Positions 18,838 through 27,344 of a stretch of 64,000 bases of DNA are shown here, one piece after another. The translations under genes were made by a program, and so were the position numbers. This DNA is from an uncultured Desulfovibrio sp. (GTDB taxonomy: Bacteria > Desulfobacterota > Desulfovibrionia > Desulfovibrionales > Desulfovibrionaceae). How positions within the stretch are numbered: the stretch's first letter is position 1; each line of letters starts with the position of its first letter. The notes below the pieces were generated by a model. That model searched no databases, was not told the origin of the DNA, and saw only the letters and a program-made list of their open reading frames with translations. Location: positions 35,603-99,602 of the forward strand of contig NZ_CAJUBO010000001.1 in NCBI RefSeq assembly GCF_910584445.1, in the 5' to 3' direction.

Positions 18838-19785
18838 CTATTCCTTGCGCGGCTCGGCGGTGAGGTCGTCCCGGCTCGCGCGGGCGTGCTCCACAAAGCG
18901 CGCGGCAATGCCCGGCACCTGCCCCAGGCCCGTGAGATTGGTCTCCACCGTAAAGCCGGCCGCCCGCAGCCGTGAGGCCCAGGAATCCTCCTCTTCGCCC
19001 GCGAGGTCGTTACGGGCGTGATCCCCGGCCACCAGCATGAGCGGCTGGAGCCACACGCGGCGCACCTTGCGCGCCCGCAGCTCGGCCAGAAGTTCCTCAA
19101 AACCGCGCGCGCCCTCAACGGTGGCGATGAAGGCAAGGGGATCGGCGCTCTGGAAGGCCGCGCGGGTGCCCTCCAGCACGAGGTCGGCGCGGCCGTGTTC
19201 CTGGCCGTGGCCCATGAGCACCAGCGCGTCGCCGGGGCTGCGGCGTCCGTCGAGCGCGCGGAGGACGGACCCGGCCACGGCCTGCGCGTCCGCGCGGGAT
19301 TCAAGCAGCGGGCGCCCGAGATAGACGGCCCGGAACCTGCCCGGATGCTTCTGAATGTCGATGAGCACCGCGCGCGCCAGAGCCGCGAACTCTTCCCCGG
19401 CCATGATGTGCAGCGACTGGACGCGCACCACCTGGACGCCGTCCTTTGCCAGCCGGGCCAGACCGGCGGCGATGCCGCCCACGGGGCGGCCCTCTCTGGC
19501 GAGTTTTTTGCGGATGATCTGCGAGGTATAGGCCCAGACCACCGGGCTGTGCGGCCATGCGGCCCTGAAGGCCGCGTCCATGGCCGTGAAGGAGGCCTCG
19601 GCCTCGGGCACGCTGGTGCCGAAGGCCACGAGCAGGATGCCCTCGCGGGGCGGCGTTGGCGCGGCGTCGGCGGCCGGAGCGGCCGCGGCGCAGACAAGGA
19701 GCAGGACAAGGAACGTGAGCGCGGCCAGGGGCGCGGCCGGGAAACGGGGAACAGCGGGGGCGCGGAAAGCGCGGGCACGGGTCAT
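18838..19785 (-). CDS. cbiK: Sirohydrochlorin cobaltochelatase, periplasmic type
   Basis: This enzyme inserts Co2+ (or Fe2+) into sirohydrochlorin, an early step of the anaerobic cobalamin route. The protein is class II CbiK-like: GILLVAFGTSVPEAEASF at 49-66, QSLHIMAGEE (H126), VLMGHGQEH (H193) and LVAGDHARND (H256). These His residues are the expected metal-site candidates. Residues 1-41 form a long signal peptide with the core LAALTFLVLLLVCAAA. Export fits the periplasmic CbiK variant known from Desulfovibrio, which was proposed to take part in metal or haem handling. I chose the ATG at 19785 because GGAGG stands five bases upstream. The gene faces the repeat on its 3' side. Confidence 0.92.
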   Translation of the reverse strand: MTRARAFRAPAVPRFPAAPLAALTFLVLLLVCAAAAPAADAAPTPPREGILLVAFGTSVPEAEASFTAMDAAFRAAWPHSPVVWAYTSQIIRKKLAREGRPVGGIAAGLARLAKDGVQVVRVQSLHIMAGEEFAALARAVLIDIQKHPGRFRAVYLGRPLLESRADAQAVAGSVLRALDGRRSPGDALVLMGHGQEHGRADLVLEGTRAAFQSADPLAFIATVEGARGFEELLAELRARKVRRVWLQPLMLVAGDHARNDLAGEEEDSWASRLRAAGFTVETNLTGLGQVPGIAARFVEHARASRDDLTAEPRKE

Positions 19786-20185
19786 GACGGCCTCCAATCG
19801 TGCGTTGCAAGGACGTGAAGGCGCGCCGGAAATCTCCGGCGGCCGGGGCGGGTTTCGGACTTGAGGGATGTGGGGCGTGGCCCCGCCATTGCTTCGCCTT
19901 CACCGGCATCCGGCGGGCGCGTGCCCGCATGTCCGCCGACTGGCTGTCGCGCCGTCCGGAACCTTCCGGACGGCGAAGAAGCGCCGTGCCCTCTTACCGC
20001 AGCGCGACTGTTTCCGAGTTTCACGGAATTCCCCGCAATCTGGCACGCTTATCGCTTCGGAGGGGAAAAGTCAATGGCTTTTGCCGATTTTCGCGGAATT
20101 TCCTTGCGCTTCCCGGCGCTTTCATCTATGCTCCCACTCCCTCGCATGCGAGGAAATACACTGGTCGTTTGGAGGCAAGGCAACT
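19786..20185. other. Intergenic region between cbiK and rpsA, with inverted repeats
   Basis: This is a 400-base gap between divergent genes. It holds a perfect inverted repeat at 19951-19974 (11-base arms GCCGTCCGGAA around CC). This has no T-run on either side, so it is not a classic terminator. It also holds the rpsA promoter and leader near its right end. The rest is GC-rich without a plausible gene. No cobalamin riboswitch was recognised upstream of cbiK. Confidence 0.6.
20104..20153 (+). promoter_or_regulatory. rpsA promoter and leader palindrome
   Basis: TTGCGC at 20104-20109 and TATGCT at 20127-20132 are spaced by 17 bases. The start of transcription would be near 20139. The leader then begins with the perfect 14-base palindrome CCTCGCATGCGAGG (20140-20153). 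A GGAGG ribosome site lies near 20171, before the ATG at 20186. The hairpin at the very 5' end could protect the mRNA or serve autoregulation. That is inference. Confidence 0.6.
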
Positions 20186-21904
20186 ATGGCTGACAAGGAA
20201 ACCGGGCACGACGAAATCGATTTCGGAAGCGCCCTTGAGGACTACCTCAACCCCGATTTTGGCGATCTTGAAGAAGGCTCCATCACCAAGGGCGAAATCG
20301 TCCGCGTCAATGACGACAATGTGCTCGTTGACGTGGGCTTCAAGTCCGAAGGCCAGATCCCCACGGCCGAATTCCGCGACGCGGCGGGCAATGTGGGCGT
20401 CAAGGTGGGCGACAGGGTGGATGTCTATGTGGTCCGCAAGAACGAGCAGGACGGTACCATCACGCTCTCCTTTGAAAAGGCCAAGCGCATGCAGGTCTTC
20501 GACCAGCTCGAGGACGTGCAGGAGAACAACAAGGTCATCAAGGGGCATATCGTGCGCCGCATCAAGGGCGGCTACACGGTGAACATCGGGGGTGTGGAGG
20601 CATTTCTGCCCGGTTCCCATGTGGACCTGCGCCCTGTGCCGGACATGGACGCCCTGGTCAATCAGGAGTTCGAGTTCCGTGTGCTCAAGATCAACCGCCG
20701 GCGCAGCAACGTCATCGTGTCGCGCCGCGTCCTGCTTGAGGAGGAGCGCGACGCCAAGCGCGCCGAGCTGCTCAAGACCCTTGAGGAGGGCCAGATCGTC
20801 CAGGGCAAGGCCAAGAACATCACCGAATACGGCGTCTTCGTCGACCTCGGCGGTCTGGACGGCCTGCTCCACATCACGGACATGAGCTGGAAGCGCATCC
20901 GCCATCCCAAGGAAATGATCACCATGGGCCAGGACCTCACGCTCAAGGTGCTCTCCTTTGACCGCGAGACCAACAAGGTCTCCCTCGGACTCAAGCAGCT
21001 TGTGCCCGACCCGTGGCAGGACATTTCCGCCCGCCTCCCGCAGGGCGCCCGCATCACCGGCAAGGTCACCAATCTGGTGGACTACGGCGCCTTTGTGGAG
21101 CTGGAGCCGGGCGTCGAGGGCCTGGTGCACATTTCGGAAATGTCCTGGACGCGCAAGCTCCGGCATCCTTCCCAGATGGTGCACACCGGCGACGAGGTGG
21201 AAGTGGTCATCCTCGGCGTGGACGGCGAGAAGAAGCGCATCAGCCTCGGCATGAAGCAGGTGCGGCCCAATCCCTGGGAACTGGTGGCCGAGCGCTACCC
21301 CGAAGGCACGGTGCTTGAGGGCGTCATCAAGAACATCACCGAATTCGGCATGTTCATCGGCATTGAGGACGGCATCGACGGACTCATCCATGTGTCGGAC
21401 ATCTCGTGGACCAAGAAGGTGCGCCACCCCAACGAGCTGTACAAGGTGGGCGACGTGGTCCAGGCCAAGGTGCTCGTGGTGGATCAGGCCAACGAGAAGT
21501 TCACCCTGGGCATCAAGCAGCTGGCCGACGACCCGTGGGCCCATGTGCCGGAAACCTATCCCGTGGGCTGCACCGTCAAGGGCACGGTGACCAATATCAC
21601 GGACTTCGGCCTCTTTGTGGAGGTTGAGGAGGGCATCGAGGGCCTCGTGCATGTGTCCGAGCTTTCGGGCAAGAAGCTCAAGACCCCGGCAGAAGCCTTC
21701 CAGGAAGGCCAGGAGATCCAGGCCAAGGTCATCCATGTGAGCGCGGAGGAGCGGCGCCTTGGCCTCTCCATCAAGCAGATCAAGGATGACGAGGAGCGCC
21801 GCAAGCCCAAGGAATTCCACGCCGGCCCGCAGGAGAGCGGCCAGAGCCTGGGCGACCTGCTCAAGGCCGCCGCTGAAAACAGCGAGAACAGCGGCGAGGA
21901 ATAG
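20186..21904 (+). CDS. rpsA: 30S ribosomal protein S1
   Basis: Ribosomal protein S1 helps mRNA binding on the small subunit. The 572-residue product shows successive S1 (OB-fold) repeats. Recognisable starts include KGEIVRVNDDNVLVDVGFKS (about 32), IKGHIVRRIKGGYTVNIGG, GKAKNITEYGVFVDLGGLDG, GKVTNLVDYGAFVELEPG, GVIKNITEFGMFIGIEDG and GTVTNITDFGLFVEVEEG, that is six copies. Several repeats carry the typical LLHITDMSW or VHISEMSW segment. The acidic N-terminus and the disordered tail rich in Glu/Ser are normal. The start ATG is preceded by GGAGG. A strong terminator follows the stop. Confidence 0.97.
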   Translation: MADKETGHDEIDFGSALEDYLNPDFGDLEEGSITKGEIVRVNDDNVLVDVGFKSEGQIPTAEFRDAAGNVGVKVGDRVDVYVVRKNEQDGTITLSFEKAKRMQVFDQLEDVQENNKVIKGHIVRRIKGGYTVNIGGVEAFLPGSHVDLRPVPDMDALVNQEFEFRVLKINRRRSNVIVSRRVLLEEERDAKRAELLKTLEEGQIVQGKAKNITEYGVFVDLGGLDGLLHITDMSWKRIRHPKEMITMGQDLTLKVLSFDRETNKVSLGLKQLVPDPWQDISARLPQGARITGKVTNLVDYGAFVELEPGVEGLVHISEMSWTRKLRHPSQMVHTGDEVEVVILGVDGEKKRISLGMKQVRPNPWELVAERYPEGTVLEGVIKNITEFGMFIGIEDGIDGLIHVSDISWTKKVRHPNELYKVGDVVQAKVLVVDQANEKFTLGIKQLADDPWAHVPETYPVGCTVKGTVTNITDFGLFVEVEEGIEGLVHVSELSGKKLKTPAEAFQEGQEIQAKVIHVSAEERRLGLSIKQIKDDEERRKPKEFHAGPQESGQSLGDLLKAAAENSENSGEE

Positions 21905-21932
21905 CCGCTGCCACGCCATCCGGTTTTCAAGG

Positions 21933-21974
21933 GAGAAACGGCCAACCCCGCGGGGCTGGCCGTTTCTCTGTTTC
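21933..21974 (+). terminator. rpsA terminator
   Basis: The 12-base arms GAGAAACGGCCA and TGGCCGTTTCTC pair perfectly, with an inner CCCCGCGGGG palindrome. TGTTTC follows. The stem is long and GC-rich. It lies 28 bases after the rpsA stop and faces the 3' end of the flavoprotein gene, so it may work in both directions. Confidence 0.8.
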
Positions 21975-22024
21975 AGGGGTACGGAAACCGGCGCTTGAGG
22001 GAAAACCCCGGCCCGGGGCGGCCG

Positions 22025-22702
22025 TCACTTCCCCGGGTGCGCTATGGCGGCGGCGACTTGGGACCCAAGCTCCCGCGCATGGGCGCAGTCCTGGGGAAAC
22101 TGGGTTTCGCGCCGGGCGGTTTTTTCCGCTCCCGAGAAGAGTTCCATTTTGTACTTGCTGTAGTCGCTGAACTGACAGGTGTCAGTGACATACTGCACCA
22201 GTGTCGTTGCGCCGAAAATGTGGCCCAGGAATGCCTCCATGGCATGCAGGCGTTCCGGGTACCGATTGGCAAGCATTTGTTCGTGGGAAACGTTCATGGT
22301 ATAGAGAAATGCTGTCGGCAGTTTTTTGGGCGCCAGTGATGAATAGTCCTTGTCATAGACGAAACAGGGAAAGAGCAGCCGCTCCAGAAAGCATTTGAGC
22401 ATGCCGGTAATGTCCGAGAAATAGATGGGGGAGCCGAAAATCAGGGCATCCGCGTGGAGCGCTTCTTCCAGAAGGGGTGTGATGCCGTCGTGGATGGCGC
22501 ATGCGCCGTAGGAGGAACCGCCCAGTTTTTTGCACTGGAAGCAGCTTGTGCAGCCCTTATAGGTATGCTCATAGAGGTTGACAAGTTCCGTGGAAGCGTC
22601 GGGAAGGCAGCCTCTTACCCCTTCAAGGGCATGTTGCAGCAATGTTGCGGTATTCCAGTTTTTGCGCGGGCTGCCGTTGATGGCATAGATTTTCATGGTC
22701 AT
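22025..22702 (-). CDS. Flavodoxin-family NAD(P)H-dependent FMN reductase-like protein
   Basis: This is a flavodoxin-fold oxidoreductase, 225 residues. The N-terminus has the FMN-phosphate loop INGSPRKNWNTATLLQ, followed by the Cys pairs CTSCFQCKK near residue 52, as in iron-sulfur flavoprotein-like (isf) families. The motif FGSPIYFSDITGMLKCFLERL near 90 is the typical dimer/FMN segment. The electron partner and substrate are unknown. A second ATG two codons later is an equal start. It is transcribed divergently from an HxlR regulator across a 320-base region with palindromes. This is a common arrangement in which the regulator controls the flavoprotein in response to redox or electrophile stress. 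Confidence 0.85.
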   Translation of the reverse strand: MTMKIYAINGSPRKNWNTATLLQHALEGVRGCLPDASTELVNLYEHTYKGCTSCFQCKKLGGSSYGACAIHDGITPLLEEALHADALIFGSPIYFSDITGMLKCFLERLLFPCFVYDKDYSSLAPKKLPTAFLYTMNVSHEQMLANRYPERLHAMEAFLGHIFGATTLVQYVTDTCQFSDYSKYKMELFSGAEKTARRETQFPQDCAHARELGSQVAAAIAHPGK

Positions 22703-23022
22703 GGCCTCTTCGGTTTTCGGTCGGCATGTCGCCGGTTCGTGGGCGGTTTGCGGCAGAAAGACATAGATGCCGCGGCTTTTTCAGGCTTGGCGCACGGCGT
22801 TTCCCTCATGGACTTGAGGGGTTGGGCCGCGGATCGTTGAAGCCACGGACAGGGCGCCCTTTCGCTTTCGTGTCCTGCATGATGCTGTTCTCCTCTGTGA
22901 GATGCGTATATAACAACTATCTATGCAAAAAATTCTTTTTTGCAAGAACTGTAATTTTTTCTACATAGTTCTTTTTTTGCCACCTGGGCGGCGTTGAGCG
23001 CGGGACGGCGGGGAGGAGCAGA
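22703..23022. other. Intergenic control region between flavoprotein gene and hxlR-type regulator
   Basis: This 320-base region separates divergent genes. Near hxlR it holds the palindrome GCAAAAAATTCTTTTTTGC (22925-22943) and an outer pair AACTATCTATG (22915-22925) with CTACATAGTT (22961-22970). Both fit operators for a winged-helix dimer. For hxlR, TTGCAA (22940-22945) and TACATA (22962-22967) are spaced by 16 bases. On the minus strand, 22880-22806 encodes a possible 24-residue leader peptide after AGAGGAG. I do not trust it as a gene. Confidence 0.55.
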
Positions 23023-23487
23023 ATGGCTGAAAACAAGTTCAGTTCTGAAGAGGCACTGGCAAGATGCTTGCCAATGAGCAGATTGCAATCTGTTTTGAGC
23101 GGAAAGTGGAAAATCCTTATCCTGTGGTATATTGCGTTTTATAAGGTACAGAGATTCAACGAGCTTCAGCGGCGTCTGGAAGGCATCACGCAATCAACGT
23201 TGGCAAAACAGTTGAAAGAACTTGAAAGTGATATGTTCATTCACAAGGAAATCTTCAAGGAAGTTCCCTTGCGTGTCGAATATACGCTGACAGAAGTCGG
23301 GATGAGCTTTGTGCCCGTAATGATGCATATGGTGCGCTGGAGCACGGAACATCTCTGCCCGAAAGGCTATGAGGTTCCGTTTCTGAAGGAACTGTCGGCA
23401 ACTATCCCGGAGAGCGTTCAGGCGCCGAAATGCGCTAAAATCCCCGTTCCAGAGGCGGCCAGACGAACCAGTCGCCGTCGGGCCTGA
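23023..23487 (+). CDS. HxlR-family transcription regulator
   Basis: This is a winged helix-turn-helix regulator of the HxlR type, cytoplasmic and dimeric. The core runs from CLPMSRLQSVLSGKWKILI (about 15-33, with the conserved redox-capable Cys) through FNELQRRLEGITQSTLAKQL to EVPLRVEYTLTEVGMS, which is the wing region. It is 154 residues, while family members are usually nearer 110-125. The extra tail, SVQAPKCAKIPVPEAARRTSRRRA-like in character, is basic and overlaps the 3' end of purN by 53 bases in convergent orientation. The start has GGAGG just upstream. Base composition is lower in GC than neighbours, hinting at transfer together with the divergent flavoprotein gene, which it probably regulates. 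Confidence 0.88.
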   Translation: MAENKFSSEEALARCLPMSRLQSVLSGKWKILILWYIAFYKVQRFNELQRRLEGITQSTLAKQLKELESDMFIHKEIFKEVPLRVEYTLTEVGMSFVPVMMHMVRWSTEHLCPKGYEVPFLKELSATIPESVQAPKCAKIPVPEAARRTSRRRA

Positions 23488-24109
23488 CGGTCTCGCAGGC
23501 GGCCGGGGCGAGGTGGACCTGGCGCCCTTCCACCCGGAGGCGTCCCTGGGCCAGCCATTGCAGGGCCTGCGGGTAGATGCGGTGCTCCATGGCGTGGATG
23601 CGCGGCATGAGCGCTTCCAGCGGTTCCCCGGCAGTGACCGGCACCGCGGCCTGGATGATGAGCGGGCCGCCGTCCATTTCTTCTTCCACAAAGTGGACGC
23701 TGCACCCCGAGAGTTTGACGCCGTAGGCCAGAGCGTCGGCGCCGCCGTGCGTTCCCGGAAAGCTCGGCAGGAGCGCGGGGTGGATATTGAGCACCCTGCC
23801 CGGAAACGCGCCCAGAAAGAGCGGCGTCAGAAGGCGCATATAGCCCGCCAGCACGATGAACTCGGCGTCGCTTTCGCGGATGCGCTCCACCATGGCCGCT
23901 TCATGGGCCGCGCGGTCGGCAAAGGCCGCGTGGTCCAGCACGGCGCGGGGCACGCCGGCCTTGCGGGCGCGTTCAAGGACGCCCGCGCCGGGACGGTTGC
24001 TGAGCACGAGCCGGATGTCCACGTCCAGGACCCCGGCGGCGGCCTTGTCCATCATGGCCTGGGCATTGGTGCCGCTGCCGGAGGCGAGGATGGCGATCTT
24101 CAGGGGCAT
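23435..24109 (-). CDS. purN: Phosphoribosylglycinamide formyltransferase
   Basis: This enzyme formylates GAR with 10-formyl-tetrahydrofolate in purine synthesis. The 224 residues contain KIAILASGSGTNAQAM at the start, the folate-binding catalytic block VLNIHPALLPSFPGTHG (Asn, His) and VHFVEEEMDGGPLIIQ (the catalytic Asp is in EMDGG). I chose ATG 24109 because GTGAGGT stands upstream and the first residues then match the family. The stop of cobA-hemD lies seven bases before the start, so it is the third gene of a pepA-cobA/hemD-purN operon. Its end overlaps the hxlR-type gene on the other strand by 53 bases. Confidence 0.95.
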   Translation of the reverse strand: MPLKIAILASGSGTNAQAMMDKAAAGVLDVDIRLVLSNRPGAGVLERARKAGVPRAVLDHAAFADRAAHEAAMVERIRESDAEFIVLAGYMRLLTPLFLGAFPGRVLNIHPALLPSFPGTHGGADALAYGVKLSGCSVHFVEEEMDGGPLIIQAAVPVTAGEPLEALMPRIHAMEHRIYPQALQWLAQGRLRVEGRQVHLAPAACETVRPDGDWFVWPPLERGF

Positions 24110-24116
24110 GCGGACC

Positions 24117-25649
24117 TCACTGGTGAGAGGGCGAAAAGTGCGCGGCAATGGCGTCCGCCAGCGCGGGGATGGTATAGTCCCGCGGGGTGACGGCCGCTTC
24201 CAGCCCGTGCTCGCGCAGGGTGGCGGCGGTGACGGGTCCGATGGCCGCCAGCGCGGTTTCGGGGTGTCGCCGCAGCAGTTCCGCGGGGACGAGGGCCAGA
24301 AAGTTCTCCACCGTGGAGGAGGAACCGAAGCTGACGCAATCCAGCTCCCCGTTTTCCAGCAGGCGCAGGACTTCGTCCTTGCGGGCCGCCGCGGGCACGG
24401 TCACATAGGCGGGCACGACATCCACGCGGGCGCCCGCCGCGCGCAGCGTTTCCGGGAGCACGTCCCTGGCCTTGAGCGCGCGCGGCAGCAGAAAGCGCAT
24501 GCCGGAAAGCGCCGCGCCCGTCAGGGCCTTGAGACCTTCGGCCACGTCCTCGGCCTGGTATCTGGGCGGCAGGAAGTCCGCCGTGATGCCGCGTTGCGCC
24601 AGCGCTTCCGCCGTGGCCGGGCCGATGGCAGCCACGCGCGCGCCGGCCAGCGCCCGGCTGTCCTTTCCGGCCACGGCCAGCCTGCGCCAGAAATGGCGCA
24701 CGCCGTTGACCGAGGTGAAGATGAGCCAGTCATAGGCGTCCAGCCCGGCAATGGCCGCGTCCAGCGGCGCGTGGTCTTCCATTTCGCAGATCTCGATGGT
24801 CGGGAACTGGATGACCTCCGCGCCCAGCCGCGCGAGCCTGTCCGCCAGGCCGCTGGCCTGTTCCCGCGCACGCGTGACCACCACGCGTCGCCCGAGGAGC
24901 GGTTTTTTGCCGAACCAGTCCAGACTGGCATGCAGGCGCGTTACCTCGCCCACCACGATAATCGAGGGATTGCTGAACCCCTGGGCCACGGCCGCCGCGG
25001 GCAGTTCTTCCAGCGGGGCCACCAGGCAGCGCTGGCGCGGCGTGGTGCCGCGATAAACGAGCGCCGCCGGGGTGGCCGGGTCCATTCCCGCGCTGATGAG
25101 CCTGGACGCGATGTCGGGCAGGTTTTTCATGCCCATGACAAAGACCAGGGTGGAGGCGCTGGCCGCAAGCGCGGGCCAGTTGTGGACCGAGCCTGGCTTG
25201 TCCGGGCTTTCGTGGCCCGTGATGATGGTCACCGAGGAGGCGAAGTCGCGGTGCGTGAGCGGGATGCCCGCATAGGCCGGGGCCGCGATGGCGCTGCTCA
25301 CGCCGGGCACTTCCTCAAAGGGCACGCCCGCCGCCACGAGGGCTTCGGCCTCTTCGCCGCCGCGTCCGAAAATATAGGGGTCGCCGCCCTTGAGGCGCGC
25401 CACCACCTTGCCCCCGTCCTCCCGCGCCTTGCGGACGAGGAGGGCATTGATCTCGTCCTGGGGCAGGGCGTGCCTGTCCGCGATCTTGCCCACATAGATG
25501 CGTTCGGCGTCCGGACGCGCATGGTCCAGCAGGGAGGGATTGGCGAGCGCGTCATAGACGACCGCGTCCGCGGCGGCCAGGACGTCGCGGGCCTTGAGCG
25601 TGAGAAGGCCGGGGTCGCCTGGCCCGGCGCCGAGCAGATAGACCTTCAC
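24117..25649 (-). CDS. cobA-hemD: Bifunctional uroporphyrinogen-III C-methyltransferase / synthase
   Basis: This is a fusion protein for tetrapyrrole synthesis. The first 250 residues are the SAM-dependent methyltransferase (CobA/SUMT), with VYLLGAGPGDPGLLTLKA, VVYDALANP, RLKGGDPYIFGRGGEEA and GIPLTHRDFASSVTIITGH. It forms precorrin-2. The C-terminal half (260-510) is uroporphyrinogen-III synthase (HemD), with RRVVVTRAREQASGLADRL and FTSVNGVRHF. The fusion is common in Desulfovibrio and related anaerobes. It feeds sirohaem and B12, matching cbiK and cbiA in this window. The start overlaps the pepA stop by four bases. Its ribosome site is in the pepA end. Confidence 0.95.
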   Translation of the reverse strand: MKVYLLGAGPGDPGLLTLKARDVLAAADAVVYDALANPSLLDHARPDAERIYVGKIADRHALPQDEINALLVRKAREDGGKVVARLKGGDPYIFGRGGEEAEALVAAGVPFEEVPGVSSAIAAPAYAGIPLTHRDFASSVTIITGHESPDKPGSVHNWPALAASASTLVFVMGMKNLPDIASRLISAGMDPATPAALVYRGTTPRQRCLVAPLEELPAAAVAQGFSNPSIIVVGEVTRLHASLDWFGKKPLLGRRVVVTRAREQASGLADRLARLGAEVIQFPTIEICEMEDHAPLDAAIAGLDAYDWLIFTSVNGVRHFWRRLAVAGKDSRALAGARVAAIGPATAEALAQRGITADFLPPRYQAEDVAEGLKALTGAALSGMRFLLPRALKARDVLPETLRAAGARVDVVPAYVTVPAAARKDEVLRLLENGELDCVSFGSSSTVENFLALVPAELLRRHPETALAAIGPVTAATLREHGLEAAVTPRDYTIPALADAIAAHFSPSHQ

Positions 25650-27151
25650 TGGATGCCCCCCCGCGCCAGTTCAAGCAGGGTGCGCGCGCCGAAGCCCGAG
25701 GCCCCTTCAGGACAGAGGGGCGTCGCCTTGGCGTTCCAGTCCACGCCGGCGATGTCGAGATGCGCCCAAAGCTCGCCCTCGCGCACGAAATGGCGCAGGA
25801 AGAGCGCCGCCGTGATGGCGCCGCCCTCGCGGCCGGCCGTGTGCCTGATGTCCGCCACTTCGCTCTTGAGCTGGTCGGCATAGGGCCGCCAGAGCGGCAG
25901 GCGCCAGAAATGTTCCCCCCCGGTGGCGCCCGCGGCGGCGAGGCGCTCCGCAAGGCCGTCATCGTCGCAGAACAGGCCCGCAAGCCCGGTGCCCAGGGCC
26001 ACGGCGCACGCGCCGGTGAGCGTGGCGATGTCCACGATGGCGGCGGGCGTCCAGCGTTTTTGCGCCCAGGCCAGGGCGTCGCACAGGGCGAGACGGCCCT
26101 CGGCGTCGGTATTGATGACTTCCACGCTGTCGCCGTTGGCGGCGGTCAGCACATCGCCGGGGCGGTACGCGCCGCCGTCGGGCATGTTTTCAGCGCAGGC
26201 GAGCAGGCCGACGACGCGGCGCGGCGCGCCTTCGCGGGCAAGCGCAGTCAGAGCCGCCAGCACCGCCGCCGCCCCGCTCATGTCGCATTTCATCTGGTGC
26301 ATGTTGGCCGCGGGCTTGAGGCAGATGCCGCCGGAATCGAAGGTGATGCCCTTGCCCACGAGGATGAGCGGCTTTTCCTGTTCATGCCCTGTGGGCGCGT
26401 ATTCGAGGACCACCAGGCGCGGCGGCCGGGCGGAACCCTGGCCCACGGCGCGCAGGCAGTCCAGGCCCTCGCGGGCCAGGGCGTCCTCGTCGAGGATCTC
26501 GCAGGCGAGTCCGGAGTCTTCCGCCAGCGCTGCGGCGCGTTCGGCCAGAAGCGCCGGGGAAAGGAGATTGCCCGGCATGTTGGCGAGGTCGCGCGCAAGG
26601 CTCACGGCCCAGGCCGCGCTTTCGCCCCGGCGGGCGGCGGCATGGCCGCCGTCGGGCACGCTTTCGCCGTCAAAGCCGAGGGCCAGCCATTCCGGGGCGG
26701 GAGGCTCCTCCGCTGAGGGTTTTTTCAGCGCGTCGAAGCGGTAGAGCGCCAGCTGGGCCGCGTACACGCATTCCTCCACCAGGCGCTCGCGGCCGCCCGG
26801 CAGGCGCGAGAGCTGCGGCTCGGGCAGGAGGAGGGAGCGCACGCCCAGGGCGCGGCAGCGCTGGACGCCGGCGGCCACGGCCGCGCGCACGCGGTCGGGC
26901 GTGACCTCGTCGCGCGCGCCTAGGCCGATGGCGAGCACGCGCGGGATGTCCAGCTCCGGGTGCCCGTGCAGCAGGGCGAGCGAACCCTCGCGGGGCCTGA
27001 AGTCCCGCAGGGCCGGCGCCACGGCGAGCCAGGGGGCGGCCTTGTCCAGCTCCGGATTCTGGAGCAGAAGGTCCTCGCCATCGCAGGCGAAGGCCAGCAT
27101 GACGTCGCCCTTCCAGTGCTCGGGGCCGAGATTCTGAAAACGCACTTCCAT
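25646..27151 (-). CDS. pepA: Leucyl aminopeptidase (M17, PepA)
   Basis: This is a cytosolic two-metal aminopeptidase of family M17, 501 residues. The N-terminal non-catalytic domain occupies about 1-165. The catalytic domain has LVGKGITFDSGGICLKPA (Lys and Asp ligands), MKCDMSGAAAVLAAL and the signature NTDAEGRLALCDAL, followed by TLTGACAVALG. I chose the start ATG at 27151, preceded by AAGGAGAG. Longer in-frame extensions upstream do not match the family. It is the first gene of an operon with cobA-hemD and purN, with four-base overlap to the next gene. Members in some bacteria also bind DNA, which cannot be judged here. Confidence 0.95.
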   Translation of the reverse strand: MEVRFQNLGPEHWKGDVMLAFACDGEDLLLQNPELDKAAPWLAVAPALRDFRPREGSLALLHGHPELDIPRVLAIGLGARDEVTPDRVRAAVAAGVQRCRALGVRSLLLPEPQLSRLPGGRERLVEECVYAAQLALYRFDALKKPSAEEPPAPEWLALGFDGESVPDGGHAAARRGESAAWAVSLARDLANMPGNLLSPALLAERAAALAEDSGLACEILDEDALAREGLDCLRAVGQGSARPPRLVVLEYAPTGHEQEKPLILVGKGITFDSGGICLKPAANMHQMKCDMSGAAAVLAALTALAREGAPRRVVGLLACAENMPDGGAYRPGDVLTAANGDSVEVINTDAEGRLALCDALAWAQKRWTPAAIVDIATLTGACAVALGTGLAGLFCDDDGLAERLAAAGATGGEHFWRLPLWRPYADQLKSEVADIRHTAGREGGAITAALFLRHFVREGELWAHLDIAGVDWNAKATPLCPEGASGFGARTLLELARGGIQ

Positions 27152-27241
27152 GGCATGCTCTCCTTGGGCGCGGTTTGCCGCGCCGGCAGATGACTCTACA
27201 CAAAACAGGGGGGGGTGCCAAGCAAGAGGCGCGGCGCCGCC

Positions 27242-27270
27242 TTGCGCTTTTTCCGGCCGCTGGCTAGGAT
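27242..27270 (+). promoter_or_regulatory. Likely promoter for the zinc metallopeptidase gene
   Basis: TTGCGC at 27242-27247 and TAGGAT at 27265-27270 are 17 bases apart. Transcription would start near 27277, giving a leader of about 68 bases with GGGAGGAA before the ATG at 27345. The same hexamer TTGCGC is found at the rpsA promoter. Confidence 0.45.
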
Positions 27271-27344
27271 TTTTCCGCCGGAACGGGACCGTCCGGCGCG
27301 GAACTTCGCCGGGAGTCCGGCGTGATGCTTCGGGAGGAACGCGC

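Noticed and set aside
20041..20056. Sigma54-like sequence TGGCACG-N4-TCGC upstream of rpsA
   Set aside because: It has a mismatch in the essential GC element and a good sigma70 promoter lies downstream.
20126..21919. Minus-strand frame of about 600 codons opposite rpsA
   Set aside because: It mirrors the six S1 repeats, which explains its own apparent repeats.
22806..22880. 24-codon frame on the minus strand before the flavoprotein gene
   Set aside because: It has a ribosome-site-like AGAGGAG but the product is Pro/Arg/Gly-rich and without any resemblance. It is listed only as part of the intergenic description.
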